The notes below the pieces were generated by a model. That model ran no database searches and was not told the DNA's origin. It saw only the letters and a list, made by a program, of their open reading frames with translations. 64,000 bases of DNA from an uncultured Lachnospiraceae bacterium (GTDB lineage: Bacteria > Bacillota > Clostridia > Lachnospirales > Lachnospiraceae), in assembly GCA_910578715.1 (NCBI GenBank), contig CAJTRL010000001.1, positions 1 to 64,000 on the forward strand. Direction: 5' to 3'. The position numbers and the translations under genes are program-made. This document shows positions 24,778 to 33,918 of the stretch, piece by piece (within the stretch, counting starts at the first letter, position 1; each line of letters begins with the position of its first letter).

Positions 24778-26328
24778 CTAACTCTCATGATATTCCTGTT
24801 CGGTGTTGACATTCCAGATATTATCTTTGTTACTGATACCGCCGACAATATTTTTAACCGTTTCAAAGGATGTCATCATGGAGTGGTCAATGTTATTGTA
24901 ACGGTGCTGGCCGTTTCTGCCGACACAGTAAAGATTATCGATGGATTTCAGATAATCCACAAGCGTATCGATTTCCTTATAGGTATCAAAATAAGCCGGG
25001 TATGCCTTTTTTACCCGCTCTACATGAGAATCCATAACGTCTTCCGGCTTGTCGATGAGCCCCATACTGACGATTTCACCGATGGCAAATCTGGTAAATT
25101 CTTCATCCGGCATCGTCCAGTACTTGTCTCCTTCCGAAACAAAGTATTCCAGCCCTATCCATACGGTATGTTCGAGGTCTTTAATCATATAGGGAGACCA
25201 GTTGTTGTAAATCTGGAAACGGCCAAGCTGTACGGAACGGTCCTGTACATAGACCCAGCAGTCGGGAACGATATTGCTGATAGTCTTTATTTTGGTCTTG
25301 TTTTTCAGGTTCAGCTTCGGCAGAAGAAGTCCTACCGTCATATAATCGCGGTAAGGAAGTCCGGCTGCGATTCTGGCGGGTTCCTCCGGCACATCGTTCA
25401 TACCCTCGACGAGGTCTTTGACCGGCATGGAAGAAATAAAAACGTCGCCTTCCACGGTGATTTTCCGGCCGTCCGTCTCATAAGTCAGCGAGGTAATGTG
25501 GTTTCTGTCGTCCTTGTGCAGACTTACCACGCGGCTGTTTCTCAGAATCGTTCCACCCATCTTCTGAATTTCTTCGGCGGTTACGTCCCAGAGCTGGCCG
25601 GGACCGAGTTTGGGGTAGCTGAACTCTTCGATTAAAGAGGTTTCGACCTTGCGGTTCTTTTTACCCGGCAGCATTTTGCCCAAAATGTCTTTGATGATGG
25701 CCGTAATGGAAAGCCCTTTCATGCGCTGTGCGCCCCAGTCGGGAGCGATGTCGCTCGGATGCCGTCCCCATAAATTTTCCGTATAATATTCAAAAAACAT
25801 GGAATACAGCTTTCTGCCAAAACGATTGATATAAAGGTCTTCCAGAGAATTTTCCTTCCGTCTGCAAAGCAGTGCGGCAAGATAACTGAAACCGGACTGC
25901 AGCGTGGTGATAAGGCCCATATTTTTGAAAGTCTCAAATTTGAAGGAAATCGGATAATCGAAAAACTTTTTGTTGAAATAAATGCGCGATACCCGGTGGC
26001 GGCGCAGCATGACGCGGTCTTCTTTTTCCGGGTCGGGGCCGCCAGGCGCGAGCGGCATTTCGCGGTGCAGTACAATATCGTCGTAGGTGGGGGAACCCTG
26101 TAAAGGAAGCATCTGATTCCACCAGGCGTTGACCTCCGGCACTTTGGAAAAGAAACGGTGGCCGCCCATATCCATGCGGTTTCCTTTGTAGTTGACCGTC
26201 TTGGAAATACCGCCCATATCGCCGCTTTCTTCCAGGACAGTAACTTCGTATTCTTTGCTTTGTTTTAAAAGTTCATAGGCCGCGGTCAGTCCCGCAGGGC
26301 CGGCGCCTATAATATATGCTTTTTTCAT
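24778..26328 (-). CDS. FAD-dependent oxidoreductase, UDP-galactopyranose-mutase-like
   Basis: A 516-residue flavoprotein. The N-terminal dinucleotide motif is I-I-G-A-G-P-A-G-L-T at residues 5-14, with E-E-S-G near 35 and the M-G-G-H-R-F-F segment near 60, typical of UGM- and amine-oxidase-like proteins. The C-terminal C-V-G-R-N-G-Q-H-R-Y-N-N-I-D-H-S-M near 480 completes the FAD site. It is longer than classical Glf (about 370 residues) and may act on another sugar nucleotide or lipid-linked sugar. The ATG at 26328 begins the Rossmann strand directly; an in-frame ATG at 26352 is possible. Confidence 0.75.
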   Translation of the reverse strand: MKKAYIIGAGPAGLTAAYELLKQSKEYEVTVLEESGDMGGISKTVNYKGNRMDMGGHRFFSKVPEVNAWWNQMLPLQGSPTYDDIVLHREMPLAPGGPDPEKEDRVMLRRHRVSRIYFNKKFFDYPISFKFETFKNMGLITTLQSGFSYLAALLCRRKENSLEDLYINRFGRKLYSMFFEYYTENLWGRHPSDIAPDWGAQRMKGLSITAIIKDILGKMLPGKKNRKVETSLIEEFSYPKLGPGQLWDVTAEEIQKMGGTILRNSRVVSLHKDDRNHITSLTYETDGRKITVEGDVFISSMPVKDLVEGMNDVPEEPARIAAGLPYRDYMTVGLLLPKLNLKNKTKIKTISNIVPDCWVYVQDRSVQLGRFQIYNNWSPYMIKDLEHTVWIGLEYFVSEGDKYWTMPDEEFTRFAIGEIVSMGLIDKPEDVMDSHVERVKKAYPAYFDTYKEIDTLVDYLKSIDNLYCVGRNGQHRYNNIDHSMMTSFETVKNIVGGISNKDNIWNVNTEQEYHES

Positions 26329-26444
26329 GAAAATAATGATACCTTTCTGCATCTTTGAGGCTTTATAAAATCTTTGTTTATCATACCACTTTTTCGGACA
26401 GGTTAAAAGCAGTAAATGTCATTACTGAAAATTTTCCTTGTGTT

Positions 26445-26636
26445 TCGGTTAGATTTTACATCTCCGCCCGCGCAACGCTTAGTTCTCTTTGGAGGCGCGC
26501 TTTCGCTCCACGAAAAATCGTAGCGGTACTAGGCTCAAAAGCAGCAAAGCTGCTCTTTCATCAAGTACCGACGTTTTTCCAGGGCCTCCGTCAGAGAACT
26601 AAGCGTTGCGCGGGCAGAGGTGTAAAATCTAACCGA
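26445..26636 (-). repeat. Long-hairpin repeat element, copy 2
   Basis: Inverted arms of 44 bases (26445-26488 and 26593-26636) match at 42 positions. They enclose about 104 bases nearly identical in motif order to copy 1 at 14682. On the minus strand the inner part reads GACGGAGGCCCTG, then a hairpin AGCAGC-TTT-GCTGCT, then GCGAAAGC and GCGCCTCC. The outer arms differ from copy 1 but remain complementary to each other. It lies between two minus-strand genes, in the same orientation relative to transcription as copy 1. Confidence 0.85.
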
Positions 26637-26659
26637 TTCAAGTAACATGACAAGAGCAA

Positions 26660-27337
26660 TCAGAAAGTCACTTCCCCGTCGTGGGACATGAGGGAAACGC
26701 TGTGGACGCCGGGCAGAGCCGCCAGTTCTTCCGTCAGCTCTTCTTCTTTGGCCGACCAGAGTTCCATAACCATGTCCAGCTGTTCTCCGGTGATATTTCT
26801 GGATTTTACCTTGTAGTATCTGCTGTGTTTTTTGACGAGTTCCGTAATCTGCGCCGTGCGGTCTTTTCCGGCCTGTGCGCTGATAACCAGTATCATTGCG
26901 GCTTTGGCCATCGGAAGTTTGTCCAGCACAAAGATGAGCGCCGTCAGAATGAGGGAGCCTATGACCGCGATTTCCAGCATTCCGGCGCCGCAGGCGATGC
27001 CAACGCTGATGGACCAGAAAAGGAAGACCAAATCCATCGGGTCCTTGATAGCGGTACGGAAACGCACGATGGATAGGGCGCCGACCATACCGAGGGAAAG
27101 CACGATGTTGGACTGCACGGTCAGGATGACGATAGAGGTAATCAGAGCCAGGGCCGCCAGCGAAATATTAAAATTTTTGGAATAAAAGGTTTTGCGCGTT
27201 ATCATCCGGTATACAAGAAAAATGTACAGGGAGATGATACAGGTAAACATCAGGACGACAATGACTTCCCCCGCCGCCACCTCGTTCTGGGCAAATGCTT
27301 CCAGAAATGAGTTTTTGAAAATACTTTTAAAATTCAT
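26660..27337 (-). CDS. DUF4956 membrane protein
   Basis: A 225-residue protein with four membrane helices in the first 150 residues and a small soluble C-terminal domain, matching DUF4956. The motif G-A-L-S-I-V-R-F-R-T near 95 is the strongest family mark. These proteins regularly occur with VTC-domain and CotH proteins, as here. The ATG at 27337 has AAAGGAGA nine bases before it; a longer in-frame ATG at 27379 would overlap the VTC gene. The function is unknown, perhaps membrane partner or channel for the VTC protein. Confidence 0.85.
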   Translation of the reverse strand: MNFKSIFKNSFLEAFAQNEVAAGEVIVVLMFTCIISLYIFLVYRMITRKTFYSKNFNISLAALALITSIVILTVQSNIVLSLGMVGALSIVRFRTAIKDPMDLVFLFWSISVGIACGAGMLEIAVIGSLILTALIFVLDKLPMAKAAMILVISAQAGKDRTAQITELVKKHSRYYKVKSRNITGEQLDMVMELWSAKEEELTEELAALPGVHSVSLMSHDGEVTF

Positions 27338-27357
27338 GGTTTTGTTCTCCTTTGTGA

Positions 27358-28116
27358 TTAAGTATGATATTTTCTGCAAAGATAATATTTCGAAAAAGCG
27401 GTTCTCGGCATATCGGCCAGAGAAAGCGCATGATATATATGGTCCGGAAGGTATTCGTCATATTTGACTTCCAGCAGCTGGCGTCCGGGAGGCAGAATCT
27501 GCCGGGCGAGGGCATTTTCCCGGAAAAAATCGTCGATTCTGGAAGAAGATGCGATATTGCGGTCAAACGTAATCCGTACGTTGCCGCTCGAAAATACATA
27601 GGGCGTTCTTTCATAGCTGACGATGACTTTCGGCTCCATTTTATCGCACATTTTTAGGACGAACAGCTTTCTGGCCAGCTCCGGCAGCGTGTCAGGCTGC
27701 AGCGCGTCCGATTGTGGCCGCGAGTCCGATTGCGGCGGCGCATCCAGTCGTCCGGCGGCCCGCCCGTATACGAGCCAGTTGTACTGTTCTCTGGTCAGAA
27801 GACAGCTTTTTTTGCTGACTTTATCGTTTTCCTTGCGTTTGCATTCCAGACTGATTCTGCCCGCATCGTTGTTGTAGATGCGGATGCGGTATTTTTCCCT
27901 CGGTCCGGTTCCATCTTCATTTTCATAAAAACAGCGGTCATTAATATCGTCAAAATACAGGCTTTTAATAAAATAACGACCGTTACTTCCGGTATGAATA
28001 TCTTTTTTCATAAGTCCCTTTAAACGGACTTCCAGCATGGCAAGCTGTGCTTCCGTGCACAAATATTTAAATTCGTGCCGGTATTTATCGTCCTTATTGT
28101 TTCTTTCGTTTTCCAC
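27358..28116 (-). CDS. VTC-domain protein (polyphosphate polymerase-like)
   Basis: A 252-residue soluble protein of the VTC fold. Family marks are Y-R-H-E-F-K-Y at the start, I-K-S-L-Y-F-D-D near 50, a basic C-K-R-K segment lining the tunnel, and E-V-K-Y-D-E-Y-L near the end. In yeast Vtc4 this fold makes polyphosphate from ATP; bacterial relatives next to CotH and DUF4956 are less well defined. The GTG at 28116 is proposed because AAGGAG lies upstream and the region before it overlaps the CotH coding end; an ATG at 28200 is the longer choice. A Q/S/D/P-rich insert lies at about residues 125-145. Confidence 0.78.
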   Translation of the reverse strand: MENERNNKDDKYRHEFKYLCTEAQLAMLEVRLKGLMKKDIHTGSNGRYFIKSLYFDDINDRCFYENEDGTGPREKYRIRIYNNDAGRISLECKRKENDKVSKKSCLLTREQYNWLVYGRAAGRLDAPPQSDSRPQSDALQPDTLPELARKLFVLKMCDKMEPKVIVSYERTPYVFSSGNVRITFDRNIASSSRIDDFFRENALARQILPPGRQLLEVKYDEYLPDHIYHALSLADMPRTAFSKYYLCRKYHT

Positions 28117-28177
28117 TTTGAAACCGGGGCTCCTTTCTACTGTTATTTGGTTATATGAAACTTCGGTCCGGTCAATT

Positions 28178-30151
28178 TTACGGAAGGTTCTCCGACGCAT
28201 CCGTTTCCTGTGCGGGTGCCGGTTCCCATACGGGTCTTACCACGATGTCCTCCGTTATCGGCGTTTCCGTTGTGAGCAATGTTTCCGTTCCTTCGATTTT
28301 CCAGCCAGCAAACTGCATTCCCGGCTGTGTTTCCACCGGGAGCCTTTCGATACATTCGCCGGAAATAACGCCGAAACAGCGGTTTCCGGTTCCGTCGGAT
28401 TCCTGAAAATGCACCATGCACAGGGGAGCGTCTTCCAGCCAGACTTTATCTAAAAAAGCCTTCCGCTCCCGGATAAACTGCTTCACATACTGGGCGTGCA
28501 GTTTATAGTTTTCGGTATCAAAAGGGATATTCTGATTTTCAGCAAGGGTCCGGTACACATGGCCGAAGCGCGCCTGGTCCAGAACTGCGGCGGCTTCAAT
28601 CTGTGCCAGATACTCATCGGCTTTTTCTTCCGCCATTACCGAAAGATAATCGGAAAACTTTTCGCGGTATTCCTTTTTAACCATTTCCACAAAATCTTCG
28701 TGCTGGTACAGGTAATAAAACCAGCTCGTATAATCCATGTGAAGCGTAAGAAAAGCGAGGTCCTGTGTGTTTTTGTTATGATTGCTTGCGTTTCCGAAGC
28801 CTTTATCGTAATCCCAGACGGGACCGCCGTAGACTTTGGTGCTGAGTTCGTCCTGTGGTTTATAAAAATAGGAGCTGGTACTGCCGCCGCCGTTGTTTCG
28901 GGTAATCTCCTCCACGAGATACTTATCTGCCCAGGATTCCAGGTCGATATATTCCGTGTAATATTTTCCGGTGACGGGGTTATAGCCGTCTTCCGCTTTG
29001 ATGGCGTCTTCGATTTCCTGCATCCGTCCGCTGATATAGGCGACTTCCGCTTCGGTGGCGTGGCCTGGATTTTTCAGGGCAAAATGTTCTCCCGTATCGG
29101 TGATGAAGCCGCTCGTCACTTCGATGAATTTTTCTCCATAGTCGTGCTCAATCAGATAGCCGCCCGTGATGTCCTGTGGGTTTCTGGCAAGACGGACGCC
29201 TTTCCCCTGGCTGTCATCGGTGACAAAGGTATCGGCATAGTCCAGAACTTCGCCGTTCAGGGCCCGGTTCTGCATTTCCAAATCTGCGATTTCCAGCCGG
29301 TTTTCGCCAATTTCCACTTTTTCGCACAACTGATACATGCCGGAGTAAACGCCGTTAAAATAAACGTCGATATATTCCGATTTGGGGCTTCCGGGCATTC
29401 CAGCCTGCAGTGCCATCTCGTAGGTCAGCTTATTGCGGATATAAGCCGGGTCATATACGTTGCAGAGGAGAATCCAGGTATCGGACAGGCCCATATCCAT
29501 AAAATCAAAAGGAACGCTCAGATTCAGCTGGTAGGATTTCTTTTCATAAGTAAACGTCTGGTTGCCCCGGCCGGAGATACTGCGGATGTCGTCTGTAAAA
29601 ACAAGTTCGCCTTCCCGGTTCAGAAATTCGATGGACGCCTTTTCTTTATAAGTCTTGTCAGCATCGAGCTTTTCCATACTTCCGGTTCTCGTGCTGATAT
29701 ACATGACCGGGAGCCCTTCCGATTTTAAAAAGGTAACGTTTCGCGCGCCGATTTCCGTGCCGGAAGCGTTATAAACGTGCATCCGGTAAGGGATTCCCGT
29801 TTCAAAACCACAGATAACATATTCTTTGGAGCTTACCGTTATCGTTTCTATTCCTCCGGTAAAATCCACCCGCTCCGCAATTGTTTCCAGTCCAATCTGA
29901 TTCATATCCGCATAAGACGGAAGAAACACATAACTCATCCATTCCGGGTCATCCGGGTTTTCGTTATAACATTTTACCTGGCGGCCCTCTCCATAGGTGA
30001 ATGTGACACTGGTGTCAATAATGTTTTTGCGGAGCAGATTGTAAATTTTCATATCCGCAAACAGCTTCGGGAGAAAAAACAGGGGAATGATGGTGAGCAC
30101 TATGATGAACAGCCATCTTATTCTTTTCAGTTTTCTGTTATCGATTATCAT
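28178..30151 (-). CDS. CotH-family protein kinase-like surface protein
   Basis: A 657-residue protein with one N-terminal membrane helix at about residues 12-32 and a large extracytoplasmic CotH domain. Marks are G-R-G-N-Q-T-F near 200, the N-N-G-G-G-S-T-S-S-Y-F-Y segment near 420 and G-P-V-W-D-Y-D-K-G-F near 445, which holds the metal-binding aspartates. CotH proteins phosphorylate secreted partner proteins. The C-terminus resembles an InlB-type B-repeat. It is the first gene of a three-gene operon with VTC and DUF4956 proteins and has a good promoter. No CotB-like substrate is evident nearby. Confidence 0.87.
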   Translation of the reverse strand: MIIDNRKLKRIRWLFIIVLTIIPLFFLPKLFADMKIYNLLRKNIIDTSVTFTYGEGRQVKCYNENPDDPEWMSYVFLPSYADMNQIGLETIAERVDFTGGIETITVSSKEYVICGFETGIPYRMHVYNASGTEIGARNVTFLKSEGLPVMYISTRTGSMEKLDADKTYKEKASIEFLNREGELVFTDDIRSISGRGNQTFTYEKKSYQLNLSVPFDFMDMGLSDTWILLCNVYDPAYIRNKLTYEMALQAGMPGSPKSEYIDVYFNGVYSGMYQLCEKVEIGENRLEIADLEMQNRALNGEVLDYADTFVTDDSQGKGVRLARNPQDITGGYLIEHDYGEKFIEVTSGFITDTGEHFALKNPGHATEAEVAYISGRMQEIEDAIKAEDGYNPVTGKYYTEYIDLESWADKYLVEEITRNNGGGSTSSYFYKPQDELSTKVYGGPVWDYDKGFGNASNHNKNTQDLAFLTLHMDYTSWFYYLYQHEDFVEMVKKEYREKFSDYLSVMAEEKADEYLAQIEAAAVLDQARFGHVYRTLAENQNIPFDTENYKLHAQYVKQFIRERKAFLDKVWLEDAPLCMVHFQESDGTGNRCFGVISGECIERLPVETQPGMQFAGWKIEGTETLLTTETPITEDIVVRPVWEPAPAQETDASENLP

Positions 30152-30212
30152 ACAAAAGCCTGTTCCATTTCTGTTTAAACCTCATATCCGCTCTGGCGGA
30201 CAGTCTATTAGA

Positions 30213-30241
30213 AGTATAGACGCATTTGGTATATTTTTCAA
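30213..30241 (-). promoter_or_regulatory. Sigma-A promoter of the CotH-VTC-DUF4956 operon
   Basis: On the minus strand TTGAAA (30241-30236) and TATACT (30218-30213) are 17 bases apart and match the consensus at five of six positions each. It lies about 60 bases before the CotH start. Confidence 0.7.
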
Positions 30242-30251
30242 CAGATTCTTT

Positions 30252-30313
30252 GACGGCGGAAAAAGGGCGGGCGGCGTCCCCCCGCGCCCGCCGCCTGCCC
30301 TTTTTCCGCCGCC
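30252..30313. repeat. GC-rich long palindrome between divergent genes
   Basis: The arms 30252-30276 and about 30286-30313 form a stem of about 25 bp with two mismatches, very rich in GC against an AT-rich background. It lies between the divergent CotH operon and the DUF6077-like gene, just upstream of the CotH promoter. It is unrelated in sequence to the two long-hairpin repeats. A terminator role is unlikely, since no gene ends here and there is no T-run. Confidence 0.6.
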
Positions 30314-30405
30314 AACTGTATCTGGACATCCTTTCCAATTTGCGGTAAACTAAAATATCAGGAAAAAATCTGGAAAGAATATATAGAAGAAAGGCGGGAT
30401 TTCAT

Positions 30406-31503
30406 ATGATACAGATAGTCAATTTCATATTCTGGCTCGTTGCGGTCCCGTTCTGTATGGGGCAGATTCCGGTTTATTTTATGCCGGGAAAGCGGAATGA
30501 AACAGGAAATCAAAGAAATCCGGGCGTCGTTCTGCTTGCGGGTTATCTGCTGATGTGGTCGGTCTTTGAACTCATTGCGGTTCCGGCTGTCATCCTGATT
30601 CAATACGATAATTTTCTGTTTGTGCTAAGATGGTTCACGGTGACAGCAATTCTGCTTTCGGCGGCAGGGGTTCTGCTCTGGTATCTGCGGGAAAAACGAA
30701 GACGGGAAGAAGTCCGTCCGATTCTGCTTTCGGATTTGCAAACCCGTAAGACGGGTTTGGAGGTGAAAATAGAATGGCTGTTATTTCTGGCGCTTGTGGG
30801 ATTCCAGCTTTATATGGCGGTGACGCGGGCTTCTTTTGACGGCGACGATGCGTACTATGTGGTGCAGTCGCTGATGGCGCAGCAAAACGGCGGGATGTAT
30901 AAAAATCTTCCCTATACCGGAAGGTCATCGCCGTTGGACGTCCGGCATGCGCTGGCGGTTTTTCCGATGTGGGCTGCGTTTGTGGCGGTAAAAGCGGATT
31001 TACATGCGACAATCGTATCGCATGTGGTGATGCCGCTCGTGCTGATACCTCTGGCTTATCTGGTTTATTATGAAATTGCCAAAGTGCTTTTTCCTTCCCG
31101 AAAAGAAAATATTCCCATTTTTATGATAATCATGGGCATGTTCCAGATGTTCGGTAATGTGTCGATTTATACGAACGAGACATTTTTCCTGATGAGGACA
31201 TGGCAGGGAAAGGCCGTAGCGGGCAGTTTTGTCATTCCGATGCTTTTTCTTCTGCTGCTCTGGCTTTATGCCGGGGAAAAGAAGGGAGAAGGGCAGAGTG
31301 CGGGAATCTGGATAATGCTTGTCTGTCTGAATATGACGGCCGGGGTATGCAGTTCCATCGCGGTTTTTCTGCTGGCGATTCTGCTGGCGGCAGCGGCATT
31401 CTGTCTGATGATTGTGGAACGGGATATCAGAATACCGGCGAAACTCGGTCTTACCTGTATTCCCAATGTGTTTTATGTTTTGTTGTACTTATTAATAAAA
31501 TGA
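30406..31503 (+). CDS. DUF6077-like integral membrane protein (N-terminal half of a GT-C-like protein?)
   Basis: A 365-residue polytopic protein with about nine helices. It has the outer-loop motif F-D-G-D-D-A-Y-Y near residue 146, typical of GT-C glycosyltransferases. It ends abruptly after a helix at a TGA, where related proteins have more helices and a soluble tail. The following gene, in the same frame 126 bases on, supplies such helices and tail. The gene may therefore be one half of a split or broken gene. The ATG follows AAAGGCGGG. Confidence 0.6.
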   Translation: MIQIVNFIFWLVAVPFCMGQIPVYFMPGKRNETGNQRNPGVVLLAGYLLMWSVFELIAVPAVILIQYDNFLFVLRWFTVTAILLSAAGVLLWYLREKRRREEVRPILLSDLQTRKTGLEVKIEWLLFLALVGFQLYMAVTRASFDGDDAYYVVQSLMAQQNGGMYKNLPYTGRSSPLDVRHALAVFPMWAAFVAVKADLHATIVSHVVMPLVLIPLAYLVYYEIAKVLFPSRKENIPIFMIIMGMFQMFGNVSIYTNETFFLMRTWQGKAVAGSFVIPMLFLLLLWLYAGEKKGEGQSAGIWIMLVCLNMTAGVCSSIAVFLLAILLAAAAFCLMIVERDIRIPAKLGLTCIPNVFYVLLYLLIK

Positions 31504-31629
31504 AGAATTTGAGACGCCGCAGAGAGGTATTTACAAAGAGCAGGAGGAAATTAAAATTCCGCCATCCTGCCTGGAATGCCCTGGAAGCGGGCGGATGGGA
31601 GTCAGAGCGAGGCTATGTGGGGTATTTTT

Positions 31630-32382
31630 ATGGAAAGCGTAGTCATTTTTAAGAACTACGTCGGATTTCACCAATATAAATTTTTGTTTGTCATTTACCT
31701 GTTTTTTCTGCTGTATTTGCTTTTTGCGGAAAAAAACCGGCGGATTCGGGCTATTTTTGTCTATGCGCCTCTGCTCTTGCTAATCTGTTTTTTCTGTCCG
31801 CTTTTTCGTAAACTGTTTGTCAGGCTGTTAAACGATGCGGAAACTTACTACCGTCTGCTGTGGCTTTTGCAGATGAGCCTTGTCAGCGCTTACGGGGCGG
31901 TGAAGCTGTTTGGAAGATACCGGAAAACGGGGCTTGTCTTGATGTGCGCCGCAATTGTGGTGTGCGGCAGTTTTGTGTACCGCAGTGAGTATATCACGAA
32001 GGCGCAGAACTGGTATCATCTTCCGGAGGAAGCGGTGGAGGTGGCAAAGCTGCTGGAGCCGGAGGAAGGCCGGGTTATGGCGCTCGTTCCGGCAGACCTG
32101 GTTTATTATATCAGGCAGTATTCGACAAACATCAATATGCCTTACGGGAGAGAAATGCTGATTGCCCGGTGGGATTATTATAACGATATGTACGAGGCGA
32201 TGGAAGAGGCGGAAGTCATTCAGACGGATTCTTTTGTTGCGCTGACGCGGGAATACGGCTGTCATTATGTGGTGCTGAAAAAGGAAAGAAAACTGGAAGA
32301 GCCGCTTACGGAATACGGGTTTGAGCTTTGCGCCCGGACGGACACTTACCTGATTTACCGGGATATGCAGATTGGAGAATAA
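31630..32382 (+). CDS. Membrane protein with soluble C-terminal domain, possible second half of the DUF6077-like protein
   Basis: A 250-residue protein with four or five helices followed by a soluble domain of about 110 residues. Layout and position fit the C-terminal half of the preceding GT-C-like protein. Three in-frame stops (31501, 31510 and 31552) separate the halves. It is joined to the next MBOAT gene with only three bases between stop and ATG. The start is uncertain: ATGs at 31630, 31615 and 31576 are all in frame. A deliberate two-subunit arrangement and an old disruption are both possible. Confidence 0.5.
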   Translation: MESVVIFKNYVGFHQYKFLFVIYLFFLLYLLFAEKNRRIRAIFVYAPLLLLICFFCPLFRKLFVRLLNDAETYYRLLWLLQMSLVSAYGAVKLFGRYRKTGLVLMCAAIVVCGSFVYRSEYITKAQNWYHLPEEAVEVAKLLEPEEGRVMALVPADLVYYIRQYSTNINMPYGREMLIARWDYYNDMYEAMEEAEVIQTDSFVALTREYGCHYVVLKKERKLEEPLTEYGFELCARTDTYLIYRDMQIGE

Positions 32383-32385
32383 CAA

Positions 32386-33918
32386 ATGCTATTTAATTCA
32401 TATATTTTTATTTTTTTATTTTTCCCATTGTGTCTGCTCGGCTATTACGGTCTGATTCACCGAAAAAAGAAGCGGGCGGCGCAGTTTTTTCTGCTGGCAA
32501 TGTCTTTCTGGTTCTATGGCTATTTTCAGTTGAATTATCTCCTCATTATGTTGTTCAGCATTGTCGTGAATTACTGTTTTCACAGGCTTTTGTCGAAAAA
32601 ACCTTCCGGGAAACTGCTTTTTTGCGCTGTTGCGGTGAATCTGGGCGTTCTTTTTTATTTCAAATATTATGATTTTTTTGTAGAAAATATCAACGCTTTT
32701 ACGGGCTCGTCTTTTGCGCTGCGGCATGTGCTGCTTCCGCTCGGCATCAGCTTTTTTACCTTTCAGCAGATAGGTTTTGTCGTCGATACTTACCGGGGTG
32801 AGGTGAAGGACTGCGATATGCTTTCTTACGCATTGTTCGTCGCTTTTTTCCCACAGTTAATCGCGGGGCCGATTGTGACGCAGTCGGAGATGCTGCCCCA
32901 GTTTTCCGGGATGGGGGAGAAAAAGTTTGACTGGGAAAAGTTCGCGCGGGGATATTCTCTGTTCGTGATGGGGCTTTTTAAAAAAGTGATTCTGGCAGAT
33001 ACTCTCGGCGCCGGCGTGGATTACGGTTATACGAATATCGCGCTTCTTGGGCGGTGGGATGCGCTTGTAGTTATCATTGCCTATTCTCTGCAGCTATATT
33101 TTGACTTCAGCGGCTACTGCGATATGGCGCGGGGAATCGGAAGGATGCTCGGCCTTGAAATACCGGTCAATTTCAATTCTCCCTATCAGGCGGTCAATAT
33201 CGTGGATTTCTGGAAACGCTGGCATATTACGCTAAACAGATTCTTCACTTCTTATGTGTATATACCGCTTGGCGGAAACCGCAGAGGAAAAGGGCGGATG
33301 TATCTCAACTTTCTGCTCGTCTTTTTTTTAAGCGGCGTATGGCACGGCGCGGGCTGGAATTTTATTGTCTGGGGGATGCTGCACGGCGTGCTGTATGTGC
33401 TGACGAGATGGTATCTGGAGAGAAAGTCGCCCGGACGCGGGCAGAGTAAGGCTGTGGGAAGAAGGGACGAGGAGAGCCGGGGAACAAAGCGCCTGACGTA
33501 TTCTCCGGGCCGGATGATTATGACACTCGTGTCAAGACTTGTATTGTTCCTATATGTCAGCATCGCATGGGTTTATTTCCGGGCGGCGGATATCGCACAG
33601 GCGAACGCCATGCTGCTTGTGGCGCTGCGGGGGAAGGCGCAGAAACTTTCCCTTGAACTGGCGGAATGCTTTCAGCTGGATGAATTATGGTATGTTCTGA
33701 AGGTGTGCCGTCTGGACGGATTTTTCTTCAGCAGATATCTGCTGATGTTTTTTATGCTGGCAGCCGGATTTGGCCTTGCGGTATTTGGAAAAAACGCGGC
33801 CTGCCTTGCGGACAGGATGAAGGGAAAGCTGTTTTCCGCGATGGCGCTCGGTGCGGTTTTCGTATGGTGCGTTTTATCCTTTTCACGGGTCAGCGTGTTT
33901 CTGTATTTTAATTTCTGA
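32386..33918 (+). CDS. MBOAT family O-acyltransferase, copy 3
   Basis: A 510-residue polytopic acyltransferase closer to AlgI/PatA than copy 2. Marks are P-L-G-I-S-F-F-T-F-Q-Q near 120, L-Y-F-D-F-S-G-Y-C-D near 238, W-K-R-W-H-I-T near 280 and the catalytic histidine in S-G-V-W-H-G-A-G near 312. It starts three bases after the stop of the preceding membrane protein, so translation is coupled. The next gene encodes an SGNH-like anchored protein, giving a second MBOAT/SGNH pair. A hydrophilic insert rich in R, G and S lies near residues 345-370. Confidence 0.9.
   Translation: MLFNSYIFIFLFFPLCLLGYYGLIHRKKKRAAQFFLLAMSFWFYGYFQLNYLLIMLFSIVVNYCFHRLLSKKPSGKLLFCAVAVNLGVLFYFKYYDFFVENINAFTGSSFALRHVLLPLGISFFTFQQIGFVVDTYRGEVKDCDMLSYALFVAFFPQLIAGPIVTQSEMLPQFSGMGEKKFDWEKFARGYSLFVMGLFKKVILADTLGAGVDYGYTNIALLGRWDALVVIIAYSLQLYFDFSGYCDMARGIGRMLGLEIPVNFNSPYQAVNIVDFWKRWHITLNRFFTSYVYIPLGGNRRGKGRMYLNFLLVFFLSGVWHGAGWNFIVWGMLHGVLYVLTRWYLERKSPGRGQSKAVGRRDEESRGTKRLTYSPGRMIMTLVSRLVLFLYVSIAWVYFRAADIAQANAMLLVALRGKAQKLSLELAECFQLDELWYVLKVCRLDGFFFSRYLLMFFMLAAGFGLAVFGKNAACLADRMKGKLFSAMALGAVFVWCVLSFSRVSVFLYFNF

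Noticed and set aside
28496..29728. 410-codon plus-strand open frame
   Set aside because: It is the antisense of the CotH coding region, and the translated product has no recognisable motifs.
31200..31652. 150-codon frame bridging the two halves of the DUF6077-like region
   Set aside because: It is out of frame with both neighbours, begins inside coding sequence and gives an Arg/Ser/Gly-rich product without membrane character.
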